Source: Streptomyces canus (GTDB lineage: Bacteria; Actinomycetota; Actinomycetes; Streptomycetales; Streptomycetaceae). Taken from it: 64,000 bases of DNA. Positions within the stretch are counted from its first letter, which is position 1; each line of letters begins with the position of its first letter. Shown one piece after another: positions 19,023-28,045 of this stretch. The translations under genes were made by a program, and so were the position numbers. Below the pieces are notes generated by a model, which did not search any database, was not told the DNA's origin, and was given only the letters and a program-made list of their open reading frames with translations. The stretch spans positions 7,626,001 through 7,690,000 of the forward strand of contig NZ_CP107989.1 of the NCBI RefSeq assembly GCF_041435015.1, read 5' to 3'.

Positions 19023-19859
19023 GTGGAGGAGCAGCAGGCTGAGGGTGAGCAGGAGTACGAGTTCGGTGCGGGCATCCTGCACGTGTGGCGGCGGCAACTG
19101 AAGCTGTTCCGGGAGCGGGCGGGGATGGACCGGGCGGAGCTCGGGGCTCTGACGGGGTACTCGGCCGCGACGATCGCCTCTTTCGAGCAGGGGAGGCGGA
19201 TTCCACCGCCGAAGTTCATCGACCGGGTGGATGAAGTGCTGGATGCCGGTGGGGTGTTGAAGGCAGGGAAGGAGGATGTGGCTCGGGCTCAGTATCCGGC
19301 GTTCTTTCGGGATGCGGCGAAGTTGGAGGCCGAGGCGGTTGAGCTTCACGTGTACGCGAATCAGGCGGTGCCTGGGCTGTTGCAGACGGCGGAGTATGCG
19401 CGGGCTGTGTTCACGAATTGGCGGCCTTTGCTGGACGAGGAGACGGTGGAGCAGAGGGTGGCGGCACGTCTGGCCCGCCAGGAGATCTTCTGCCGAACGC
19501 CGTTGCCGACCATCAGCTTCGTCATCGAGGAGTCGGTGCTGCGTCGCCCCCTGGGCGGGTGGGGTGTCATGCGGGGCCAACTGGAGCAGATCCTGCTGCA
19601 CGGTCACCGGCGTAACGTTGAAATTCAGGCGATGCCCGTCGAGCGGGAGGAACATGCTGGACTGGCTGGTCCGTTCACCTTGATCGAGACGAAGGAAGGA
19701 CGGAGGATCGCCTACGTGGAGGCACAACAGGACAGCCGCCTCTACACCGCGCGGAAACCGGTCCGAGAGATCGAGGAGCAGTACGGCCTCCTCCGGGCAC
19801 AGGCGCTCACTCCGCGCGAATCGCTGGCCCTCATTGAGAAGTTGCTGGGAGAGACATGA
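19023..19859 (+). CDS. XRE-family regulator with DUF5753
   Basis: A 278-residue DNA-binding protein. Helix-turn-helix at about residues 20-75 (LKLFRERAGMDRAELGALTGYSAATIASFEQGRRIPP), then a DUF5753 domain (VPGLLQTAEYARAV; PTISFVIEESVLRRPLGG; HRRNVEIQAMPVE). GTG 19023 is chosen because GGGAGG lies seven bases upstream. The stop overlaps the next gene in ATGA. These pairs affect development and antibiotic production in Streptomyces, with the DUF397 protein acting as partner. Target DNA is not evident. Confidence 0.85.
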   Translation: MEEQQAEGEQEYEFGAGILHVWRRQLKLFRERAGMDRAELGALTGYSAATIASFEQGRRIPPPKFIDRVDEVLDAGGVLKAGKEDVARAQYPAFFRDAAKLEAEAVELHVYANQAVPGLLQTAEYARAVFTNWRPLLDEETVEQRVAARLARQEIFCRTPLPTISFVIEESVLRRPLGGWGVMRGQLEQILLHGHRRNVEIQAMPVEREEHAGLAGPFTLIETKEGRRIAYVEAQQDSRLYTARKPVREIEEQYGLLRAQALTPRESLALIEKLLGET

Positions 19860-20068
19860 ACGTCGAAGAGCCTCTGGCGTCAGTGCCCGAGTCGGCATGG
19901 TTCGTGAGCAGTTACAGCAGTGGGGCGGGCGGCGAGTGCGTCGAGGTTGCAGCCTGGACAGGCGCCTTGCATGTGCGTGACTCGAAGGACAAGGCGGGCC
20001 CGGTGCTGAGCCTTACGCCGGACGCCTGGACCGACTTCGTCGGGTTCGCCGCTCGGCACCCCGTGTAG
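19856..20068 (+). CDS. DUF397 protein
   Basis: A 70-residue protein with the DUF397 landmarks WFVSSYSSGAGGECVEVA, VRDSKDKAGPVLSLTPDAWTDFV. It is coupled to the preceding XRE regulator by an ATGA overlap and is expected to work with it as a toxin-antitoxin-like or signalling pair. No other domain is present. Confidence 0.85.
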   Translation: MNVEEPLASVPESAWFVSSYSSGAGGECVEVAAWTGALHVRDSKDKAGPVLSLTPDAWTDFVGFAARHPV

Positions 20069-20088
20069 CGCGTAGCACGACCTCGCCG

Positions 20089-20122
20089 TGCCCCGTGATC
20101 GTTCACGAACGGTCGCGGGGCA
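20089..20122. terminator. Bidirectional terminator between convergent genes
   Basis: A 15-bp stem (arms 20089-20103 and 20108-20122, two G-U pairs in RNA) closed by a four-base loop CACG. It sits between the ends of the DUF397 gene and the methyltransferase gene, which converge, so it can serve both strands. No U-tract, as usual in Streptomyces. Confidence 0.6.
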
Positions 20123-20129
20123 CTGGCGT

Positions 20130-23100
20130 TCACGACCAGCGGCCGGCCGCGATCTCGGCGTCCAGGCGGGCCTGGAAGTGGGCGTGGGCGGCGCGCATTT
20201 CGGTCTCGCGGTCGGCCTTGTAGAAGGGGGCCTGGTAGCCGGCCGGAGGTGGAGTGTGCTCCGGGTCTTCCAGGTGGGCCATGAGGTCGAGGTAGTCCTG
20301 CTTGGTCTGGCCGTGGCCGTACGTGTTGAAGTCGGCGGCGATCTTGCGGCCGTTGGCGTCGAAGTAGGTTGCCGACTCGTAGTCGTACAGCTGTGGGTAG
20401 CGGGACTTGAAGATCGCGGCGAGCTGGTCGGCGGTGATGCCGAGCCATACAGCGACGAGGGCGTCGAGTTCGACGAGGGCGGCCCGGCGTTCGTGCTCGG
20501 TGCGGAGGGGGGTGTCGTACTCCCAGGTCGGCTTGAGGCTGGCGGCGAGGGGCTTCAGGCGGGGCCAGTTGGGGTTCGCCCAGTCTTCGTAGCCCGCCCA
20601 GCGGGGGTCGAACAGCTCTGCCCAGAGAGGCGCGTAGTGGGTGGTGAGGGCATTCAGACGGAGGGTGCGGAGGAGGAGGGCGGAGGCGAGGGGGTGTTTG
20701 GGGTCGGGGGCAGGTACTTTGTGGGCCTCGGCGGCGCGAAGGTGAGAGCGGCCGGTGATGCGAAGCAGGTAGTCCAGAGGTAGTGCTGCCCAGAAGCCTG
20801 CGTTAAGGGCGGTTGAGTGGTTGTTCGCAAGGGCCATCGAGTTTACGGCGTCTACGTGAGCGGGGCCGGGTGGGATGAGAGCGGCGTGCAGGCAGCGGCT
20901 ACTGTCGAAGGGGATCATGACACGCCAGGCCAACCGAAAGTAGGCGGTGAACGGCCTTTCCGACCAGGTCTGTTGGTCCCCCAGGTACGTCGCTTCGTCG
21001 GTGGCCCGGACAAGGTTGGTCACCGGAACGTACCTCTCGGGCAGCTCCGTCGGCGCGAGCGAGTCCCAGTCTCTGTTGCTTCGGCAGGGGATCCTTGGCT
21101 CCTTTGAGAAGGGAAGCGCGGATGCGAAGTGCGGTCCCTGGAGGATGACATCTGCGAGTTTTGTGACGGCCTGATTGCCCCAGCGAATCAATCCGTCCTT
21201 CCTGGCCCCGGTTTCGTGGTATCCGCTTGAGATCATCGGGCCGTAGTCGGCCATGCTCTTGGGGTAGGCGGCCAATGCCTCAATTGCGCCTTGTTCGCCG
21301 ACGAGGACCGGGTACAGCAGAGGGGCCTGTGCCGCTCCGCCCGTAGAGCCCGTCAGGGCTTGCCAACTGGCAAGCAGCGCAGTGTCTACATGCACGATGC
21401 GGTCGCGATGTGGCCTTATGTCCCACGAGCCGTTGTGTTTGATGCCGGGGCTTGTGCCCCGCCCATCGTGGGTCAGCGAATCTGGCAGGACATCGATGCC
21501 GCGGAGCTCGCTGACATGCAGGAAGTCAGGATCCTGTGGCGAGCCGTAGACATGCATCCCGAATTCTGCGGAACGGTTGAGGTCGTCGAATGCCCAGTTG
21601 GCCGAGTTCACAAAGTGCGCGTGAACCCGGAGATGCCGGTACGTGGCAGCCCGGATGGCGCCCTCGCGGACGCCACCGAAGTGTGTGTCCGGATGGATCA
21701 TGCCTGCGCTGCCCTGCGGCGCGATCTGCCGCCACACCCTAGCCATGAAGGCCCGGTAGAGGTCGCCCTGAGTACCGATAAGAAGCGGGTACATCACCGG
21801 GCTGCCCAGCACAGCGACGGCACCAGCAAGGGCGGCCAGCTCATCGAGGAGGAAAGCCTGGCTATCGGCACGCGCGCCCAGCACCTCTTCTTTACGGAGC
21901 CGCCATTCCCCTGCACTCGGCTTCTCCGCCAGCGAAAACCAGGGCTCCAGCTCCGCCAGAACCAAATCCTCCTGCCACCGAGGCCTCACCCAAGGCGGAT
22001 TCCCCACCTGCAAATCAAACCCACCCCGCGCAAATACCTGCGCGAACTCCAACTCCCAATGAAAGAACCCCTGCTGCCCAGCAACATCCTTCGCCACCGC
22101 AGCCCACGGATACTGCTCCTCCAGCCGATGAGCCCCATCCATGCCCATCAGATCCGGCAGCGCATCCTCATACGGCTCAAGCTCATCCAGCCGTTCGAAC
22201 TCCGAGACCAACGAATCCGCCGGAACCTCCTGCCTCCCCAGCAAGGACTCCGCGAACTCCAGCCAGTCGTCCAGGTCCGCCAGCGGAACAGCCTCCCGCC
22301 GCCGCTCCTTGACCTGCTCCTGCCGTCGACCGGTCCTCCGTCGCTCCACCGCATCCCGCGTCAGACTCAGCTGCTTCGAATCGACCCCGAACCCAGGCAG
22401 CGCATCCGCCTCCCAGGCCATCAACACACCGTCGTCCGAAGCCTCGGCGTCATCATCGACAGGCGACTCCTCCTCACCCCCCTCCACCCACTCCGCCACC
22501 CGCCGGTACGCCCCATCGGTCCCGTCCAGCAGCGCAGCCCCCCGCACCGGCCAGAACCACAACGCACACCACGCGTCCATCAGCGTCTTCAACCGCCAGT
22601 ACGGCGTATCGACCGCCTCAAGATCCGCCAGCACCTTCTCCCGCTGCACCGCCACCTCAGGCGCCCGCAGCGACCCGGCCTCCGCCCCCCACACGTCGAT
22701 CCGCCGCGAGATGTCCCGCTCGGAGATCTCCAGGCGCCGTACGACAAGCCCCCACAGGTACTCAGCTCGCCGGGCCAGCCCCTGCAACCGCTCGGTCTGC
22801 TTCTTCGACGGAGACTTGGTGATCGCCTTCCGCCAGGCACCCAGCGCCTTGGCCGCCTCCGGCGCCAGTGCCCTGGCCTCCTTCTCGGCGGCGACCGCGC
22901 CCCACTCCTTCGCGGGCAGCAGGAAGTGATGCACGGCCCCGTCCGGCAGGCCACCCTCCACCCCCGTCTCCGTCAGCGGAAAGCGTTCCGGCGTGCTCCC
23001 CAGCCAGCCGCCCTTCTTCAACCTCTCCGCCGAATAGATCTCCCGCCGCCCACCGATCAGCGAGTTGCCGCGCCGCAGGTGCAGCCCGAACCACGGCGCT

Positions 23101-25160
23101 TCCATCCCCGGATGCATCGTGTTGAGCCACAGCGAGACCTCCGCCAGCTCCACAGCCGTCGAGTTCAGGTCCACGCCGTACGAGTTGTGCAGCGCGACAT
23201 ACGCCTTGGCCTTCTGGAGCTCGATCGCATACGTCTCCGTGTCGATGGCGACGCCCAACTCGTCCTGCCGCCGCCGCAGATACTCTGCCGCCACCTGATT
23301 GATGGCCTCGTTGAGGAACGCGCCCGAACCGAGCGCCGGTTCGCAGATCTTCCAGTCCAGCAGCTCCCGAGCCGCCGTAACCGAACCGTCCTGGTCCAGT
23401 CGATGCTGCAACGCCAGCTGCACGGTCACCTTCGTCAGCGACTCCGGCGTGTAGTACGAGGCCGATGTCTGCCGGTCCCGCCCGGACAGGCGGTACACGA
23501 ACGACCCCGGCCGATACCGGACCCGTACGTCCGCACCCGTCTCCTCGTCCCGTCGCCGTACGAAGACCGAGTCGGCGTACTCGTCGGCCCGCGAGGCCGG
23601 CACCAGCCAAGAGCCGTCCTTCGGGTCGCCGGCCTTCGCGACCTCGTACAGTTCCTCGCTCGCCACGAAGCCCGAGTACGACATCAACCCCTCGTACACG
23701 GCGCCCAGTTGGTTGATGCCGAGCTGGGCGTACGAGATGAAGCCGCCGCGCTCGCCCTTCCTGCCGCGCGTGAGCATCAGCAGCCGCAGCACCCGGTACA
23801 GCGTGGCGTTGCGCAGGCGCGTGTCGACGTACCTGACCTCGCCGGTCTCGTCCTCGTCGAAGCGGGGGTCGGCCACCGAGCGGGCGCCGATCAGCTGGAT
23901 GGAGTCCGGCTCGAACAGTTTGGAGTGGAGGGGCTCGAAGCGCAGGCCGATGTCCTCCGACGTGGGCGCCCCTTCGCCGTGGGTGCGCCGCGAGCGGTAT
24001 CCCTCCTGCACCTTCCGGAAGAGCAGGTCCAGTGACTCGTAGAGGTAGAAGCCCTCGCGGGCCTTCTCGCCGACCAGGTCCCGTTCCGCCACCAGCTCGC
24101 CCAGCCGTCCGAGCCCGTATCCCTGGTGGTACTCCGGATAGTCCGAGGGCAGAATGCCCAGCTCGGGCCGCGCCTCCGCGTACAGCAGGAACAGGATCCG
24201 GTACAGATAGCGCAGTGATTCGCGCGTCAACTGCCTTGACAGTTCCGGGAGTTCCTTGACGTCCTGCGGGCGCAGGCCCGCCACCCGCAGCCGTTCCAGG
24301 ATCTCGTTCGCGATCAGCTCCACCGACAGGCGCAGACCGTCGCGCAGGTCCGACGAGACGCCCACCGCGTGCCTGGTGGACTTGTCGACGAGGCCTGTCA
24401 GGGGGTTCTCGCCGCCCTCCTCCGGCGTCCGCAGGGAGTCCGCGCCGAACAGGGCCGCCAGCGTGTCGAGTTCGCCGCCCATGCGGACGTCGTTGCGTTC
24501 CAACGCCGCGTCCAGCGAGGCCGCCAGGTAGCGTCCCTCGCCCCACACCGCCCGGTCGGCCAGGATGATCACGCCGCCGACCAGCAGCAGCACATAGCGC
24601 GGTGCGTCCTCGCTCGCGAACAGGAACGACGCCAGCTTCGAGCCCGTCGTCAGCTCCGCGGACCCCTCCAGCTGGACCCGGTGCAACAACCGGCCCGCCC
24701 CGTCCGGTTCCAGCGCCGCGTCCGGCTCCGCCGCCCAGCCGCAGTCCAGCGCCATCAGGCCGGGCTCGGCGTGGGCGACCCGCACCTCGTACGCATGGTC
24801 CGCCCGCTGCACGGTCACGGTCTGCGGCTTGGCGTCGTAGCCGAAGGCGCGCAGCACCGACGCGTTCAGCTCCGTGGCCCGCTCCCGCCAGTCCGGGTTG
24901 TCGTACGTCGTCGCGTCGTCCGGCTCGGCCGCCGCCTCCGCGAAGAACGCCCGTGCCCGGAAGTACGGGCGGCGCAGCTCGCGCAGGCCCACGCGGGCAG
25001 TCACCGGCAGCGCGTCCGCCGCACTCTCGGTGTCGCGGGCGGCCTCCTCGCGCTCCTTCCAGGTCGCCAGGAGACCCGCCTTGAGGTCCTTGGGGAGGAC
25101 CTCGGCCAGATAGTGCGCGGAGAAGTAGTCGCCGCGGTTGACGAGGGAGTCGTACGTCAT
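20130..25160 (-). CDS. Very large Eco57I-type adenine DNA methyltransferase (DrmMI/PglX-like)
   Basis: A 1676-residue class I methyltransferase. SAM-binding motif I CEPALGSGAFLNEAIN is near residue 612 and the catalytic NPPW motif (VGNPPWVRPRW) near 1055, the N6-adenine gamma-class pattern; the long gap between them contains inserted helical sequence. The N-terminal ~500 residues look like those of Type IIG/BREX-type enzymes, but I see no PD-(D/E)XK triad, so a nuclease activity is not supported. The C-terminal ~500 residues should hold target recognition. It is the last gene of a three-gene operon, 21 bp after the SNF2 helicase gene. Methyltransferase plus SNF2 helicase recalls DrmMI/DrmD of class 1 DISARM. 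Methylase certain, system assignment tentative. Confidence 0.88.
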   Translation of the reverse strand: MTYDSLVNRGDYFSAHYLAEVLPKDLKAGLLATWKEREEAARDTESAADALPVTARVGLRELRRPYFRARAFFAEAAAEPDDATTYDNPDWRERATELNASVLRAFGYDAKPQTVTVQRADHAYEVRVAHAEPGLMALDCGWAAEPDAALEPDGAGRLLHRVQLEGSAELTTGSKLASFLFASEDAPRYVLLLVGGVIILADRAVWGEGRYLAASLDAALERNDVRMGGELDTLAALFGADSLRTPEEGGENPLTGLVDKSTRHAVGVSSDLRDGLRLSVELIANEILERLRVAGLRPQDVKELPELSRQLTRESLRYLYRILFLLYAEARPELGILPSDYPEYHQGYGLGRLGELVAERDLVGEKAREGFYLYESLDLLFRKVQEGYRSRRTHGEGAPTSEDIGLRFEPLHSKLFEPDSIQLIGARSVADPRFDEDETGEVRYVDTRLRNATLYRVLRLLMLTRGRKGERGGFISYAQLGINQLGAVYEGLMSYSGFVASEELYEVAKAGDPKDGSWLVPASRADEYADSVFVRRRDEETGADVRVRYRPGSFVYRLSGRDRQTSASYYTPESLTKVTVQLALQHRLDQDGSVTAARELLDWKICEPALGSGAFLNEAINQVAAEYLRRRQDELGVAIDTETYAIELQKAKAYVALHNSYGVDLNSTAVELAEVSLWLNTMHPGMEAPWFGLHLRRGNSLIGGRREIYSAERLKKGGWLGSTPERFPLTETGVEGGLPDGAVHHFLLPAKEWGAVAAEKEARALAPEAAKALGAWRKAITKSPSKKQTERLQGLARRAEYLWGLVVRRLEISERDISRRIDVWGAEAGSLRAPEVAVQREKVLADLEAVDTPYWRLKTLMDAWCALWFWPVRGAALLDGTDGAYRRVAEWVEGGEEESPVDDDAEASDDGVLMAWEADALPGFGVDSKQLSLTRDAVERRRTGRRQEQVKERRREAVPLADLDDWLEFAESLLGRQEVPADSLVSEFERLDELEPYEDALPDLMGMDGAHRLEEQYPWAAVAKDVAGQQGFFHWELEFAQVFARGGFDLQVGNPPWVRPRWQEDLVLAELEPWFSLAEKPSAGEWRLRKEEVLGARADSQAFLLDELAALAGAVAVLGSPVMYPLLIGTQGDLYRAFMARVWRQIAPQGSAGMIHPDTHFGGVREGAIRAATYRHLRVHAHFVNSANWAFDDLNRSAEFGMHVYGSPQDPDFLHVSELRGIDVLPDSLTHDGRGTSPGIKHNGSWDIRPHRDRIVHVDTALLASWQALTGSTGGAAQAPLLYPVLVGEQGAIEALAAYPKSMADYGPMISSGYHETGARKDGLIRWGNQAVTKLADVILQGPHFASALPFSKEPRIPCRSNRDWDSLAPTELPERYVPVTNLVRATDEATYLGDQQTWSERPFTAYFRLAWRVMIPFDSSRCLHAALIPPGPAHVDAVNSMALANNHSTALNAGFWAALPLDYLLRITGRSHLRAAEAHKVPAPDPKHPLASALLLRTLRLNALTTHYAPLWAELFDPRWAGYEDWANPNWPRLKPLAASLKPTWEYDTPLRTEHERRAALVELDALVAVWLGITADQLAAIFKSRYPQLYDYESATYFDANGRKIAADFNTYGHGQTKQDYLDLMAHLEDPEHTPPPAGYQAPFYKADRETEMRAAHAHFQARLDAEIAAGRWS

Positions 25161-25181
25161 GGCTGGGTGAACCTCGGGAGA

Positions 25182-28001
25182 TCAGGCGGTGGAGTCGAGG
25201 ACGGCGAGGATCCGGAGCATCGGGCGGCCGGTGGTGAGGAGCGAGTCGGCCAGGTCCGTGAGCTTCGACTTGGTGTCGGGGCCTGCCAGGGTCGGCTGCT
25301 CCCAGGTGCCCAGGCGTTCCTTGTACTTCTCGATCGGGTCGAGCAGCGCCCGGTCCCACTCGGCGCTGTGCCGGCGCAGGAAGTCCTCCGCCGCCTCCAG
25401 GGCGGCCGGGATGCCCGAGGTCAGCAGGTCGAGGTCGTGGCTGTGGAGCGGGTTGGCCATCGTGGGGCCGACGCCCGCGTCGCGCAGTACGCCCACCATG
25501 TCGTCGGTGACCGTGCGGCCCTGGACGGTCATCCACTTCACCACCGTCGGGCGGCCCAGCGCGTTGGAGAAGATCCCCTGGATCAGATAAACGGGCAGCT
25601 TCACGTTCGCCGTGATGACCGGGGCCTCCTGGCGGCCCAGGCGCACCAGGACCTTGTCCGTCAGCCACTCCATGACCGGATGGAGATCGGTGAGCAGGGA
25701 GATCTCCGGCCAGCTGGACGTCGAGGACTCCCGGGCGCGAATCAGCGCCAGGTCGGCGAGCTTGCGGTTGAGGGTCACCAACAGGCGTTCGTGGAGGCGC
25801 TGTTCGCGGCGGTAGTCCAGGGGCAGGGCCTTCAGCCGGTGGGTCAGGTCCGACGGCGGCCGGAAGGAGATCAGGCCCGTCTCCGGGTCCTGGTCCAGCT
25901 CCAACTCACGCTGTGACTCGGGGAAGGCCTCGCGCATCGCCTCGTCGATGAACTCGCGGGTGTTCGTGAACAGGCGGGGCACGTCGGCAGGGGCGGGCGG
26001 AGCGTCCCCGTCGACCTCGTCCGGGTCGTCGCCGACGGCTCCGAAGAAGTCCGCGAGGAAGTCGGTGCCGGAGTCCTCGGCCGCGGCCGCCTGTGCCGTC
26101 GCGTCGAGGGACTCGTCGACCGTACGGCCTCGCAGTAGATCCTGGATGAGGGACTTCTCCTCCGCGTCCGCCCGGTACAGACCCGAGACCGCCTCCGCCG
26201 TACCCATGCTGCGGTGCGCCTCGTCCTCGCGCTCCAGGAGCCGTTCGGCGACCGTACGGTCGTCCTTCGCGCCCTCGACCTCGCTGGTGAGGATCAGCGC
26301 GCGGAACTGCGGGGGGTGGGACTGGCCGTAGCGGTCGATACGGCCGTTGCGCTGCTCGATGCGGATCAGGGACCAGGGGACGTCGTAGTGGACGAGCTGG
26401 TGGCACTGGCGGTGGAGGTTGACACCCTCCGATGCCACGTCTCCCGTGAACAGGATGCGCACGGGGGTGTCCGCCAGGCCGAAGTCCTCGACACACTGCA
26501 TCTGCTGCTCGTCGGAGAGACCGCCGTGCATGACCCGCGCGGCCTCCTGCAACGCCTTCCCCTTGAAGCCGAGAGCCGCCGGGACCGTCCTACGCAGCCA
26601 CTCCAGCGTCTGGACGCGCTCGGAGAACACCACGACCCGGGTGTCGCTCTTCGGGCCGATTCCGATGGACCGGAGCTGCTCGACGAGGGTTTCGAACTTC
26701 GCCGAGTCCTGCTCCGACATGCCGGCCGTGAGGTCTTTGAGGCGGTGCAGCGCGTCCAGTTCGGGGCCTGGAACGGCGTATTCCTTCGTGGTGAGCGTCT
26801 TGATGCGCGCGTCGACCGTCGCCCCCAGAGCCACGTGTGAGGAGAGGAAGGACTTCAGCACCGTGTACGGGAACAGACGGCTCTCGCTCACCGAGGAGCG
26901 ACCGTCCCGTGGCAGCCACACCTCTGCCAGTTCCTCGAAGACCCTCTCCTCGGCCGCCGTCGCGGCACAGTGCACCGACATGCTCGGGCCGCGGTCCGCC
27001 CACTGGCCCTTCATCTGCTCGCGGACCTCGGGGCTGATCTTCGTACGACGGATGAAGAGGTGCTCGATGTCGGCCGCCTCGTAGCGCTCCGGGTCGCGGA
27101 TCGCGGCCGGGTCGAGGAGGGAGATCAGTTCGGCGAAGGAGCGGGCGTCGCCGTTGTGAGGGGTTGCCGAGGCCAGGATGAGCGCGTCGGTCTGCGGGGC
27201 GAGGATACGGGCCAGCTGGTTGCGGAGCGAGCCGCGGTTGATGAGGTTGTGCGACTCGTCGATGACGACCGCGTCCCAGCGGATGCGCTCCAGATGGTGC
27301 TTGTACTGGGCGGTGTTCTTGAGCGTGTCGATGGAGACGATGACACGCTTGAAGTACGTGAAGGGGTTGCGGCCCGCCGGGATCTCCCGCTGGATGCGCT
27401 CGATGCCCACCGAGTCGAGCCGGATGAGCGGGATCGCGAAGCGGGTCCACAGCTCGTGCTGGAACTGCTCCAGGACATGCTGCGGAGTGACGACGAGAAT
27501 GCGCTCGCCACGCCCGCGACGGATCAACTCGGCGAGGGTCATGCCGATTTCAAGGGTCTTGCCGAGGCCGACCACGTCCGCGATGAGCATGCGCGGACGC
27601 AGGTTCTTGCCGGAGAGAGCGAGCTGTGCGGGGCGGTGTTGGTAGGGGAGCGAGTCGAGCAGGAAGCTGTCCGCCAGCGCCAGACCGCGTTCGGACTGGG
27701 GGAGCGGGGTCTTGCGCAGGACCGCTTCGAGGAAGAGGCGGCTGCGGCGGAAGTTGGGGGAGTCGTCCCTCGTCAGCCTGGTCCGGCGGGGGTCCATCAG
27801 CTGCACGTCGTCGAGCGCGGTGAAGAAGACGGCTTCCTGGTCCCGTACGAACTCCGAGACGCCCACCGCCTCGATCCGGTCTCCGTCGTGTGCCGTGGGC
27901 GTCACGTTCCGTACGAGCCACTCCTCGTCCCGGACCTCGATCTGCGAACCGGGCGGGTACTTGGCGGACTCCGCGGCGTGCGCAGCCTGGTCGACGGTCA
28001 C
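25182..28001 (-). CDS. SNF2/HepA-type helicase (DrmD-like)
   Basis: A 939-residue superfamily 2 translocase. N-terminal PPGSQIEVRDEEWLVRNV resembles the RapA/DrmD lead-in. Walker A ADVVGLGKTLE lies near residue 145, motif II VVIDESHNL near 245, and motif VI QRNGRIDRYGQ near 550; the last ~350 residues are a less conserved tail. GTG 28001 is chosen because GAGAGG lies eight bases upstream; the next in-frame GTG two codons earlier is too close to that site. It sits 44 bp downstream of a kinase gene and 21 bp upstream of the methyltransferase gene. SNF2 helicases next to DNA methylases act in DISARM and BREX-like phage defence. Family certain, role inferred. Confidence 0.88.
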   Translation of the reverse strand: MTVDQAAHAAESAKYPPGSQIEVRDEEWLVRNVTPTAHDGDRIEAVGVSEFVRDQEAVFFTALDDVQLMDPRRTRLTRDDSPNFRRSRLFLEAVLRKTPLPQSERGLALADSFLLDSLPYQHRPAQLALSGKNLRPRMLIADVVGLGKTLEIGMTLAELIRRGRGERILVVTPQHVLEQFQHELWTRFAIPLIRLDSVGIERIQREIPAGRNPFTYFKRVIVSIDTLKNTAQYKHHLERIRWDAVVIDESHNLINRGSLRNQLARILAPQTDALILASATPHNGDARSFAELISLLDPAAIRDPERYEAADIEHLFIRRTKISPEVREQMKGQWADRGPSMSVHCAATAAEERVFEELAEVWLPRDGRSSVSESRLFPYTVLKSFLSSHVALGATVDARIKTLTTKEYAVPGPELDALHRLKDLTAGMSEQDSAKFETLVEQLRSIGIGPKSDTRVVVFSERVQTLEWLRRTVPAALGFKGKALQEAARVMHGGLSDEQQMQCVEDFGLADTPVRILFTGDVASEGVNLHRQCHQLVHYDVPWSLIRIEQRNGRIDRYGQSHPPQFRALILTSEVEGAKDDRTVAERLLEREDEAHRSMGTAEAVSGLYRADAEEKSLIQDLLRGRTVDESLDATAQAAAAEDSGTDFLADFFGAVGDDPDEVDGDAPPAPADVPRLFTNTREFIDEAMREAFPESQRELELDQDPETGLISFRPPSDLTHRLKALPLDYRREQRLHERLLVTLNRKLADLALIRARESSTSSWPEISLLTDLHPVMEWLTDKVLVRLGRQEAPVITANVKLPVYLIQGIFSNALGRPTVVKWMTVQGRTVTDDMVGVLRDAGVGPTMANPLHSHDLDLLTSGIPAALEAAEDFLRRHSAEWDRALLDPIEKYKERLGTWEQPTLAGPDTKSKLTDLADSLLTTGRPMLRILAVLDSTA

Positions 28002-28045
28002 GTGCACTGCCTCTCTTGTACTGATGGGGACTGTGCTGATGGGGA

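Noticed and set aside
20817..24035. Long plus-strand frames opposite the methyltransferase
   Set aside because: Composition low in complexity, no motifs; the minus strand carries the SAM and NPPW motifs.
20130..25160. Reading the methyltransferase as a Type IIG restriction-modification enzyme
   Set aside because: No PD-(D/E)XK triad was found in its N-terminus, so nuclease function is not supported.
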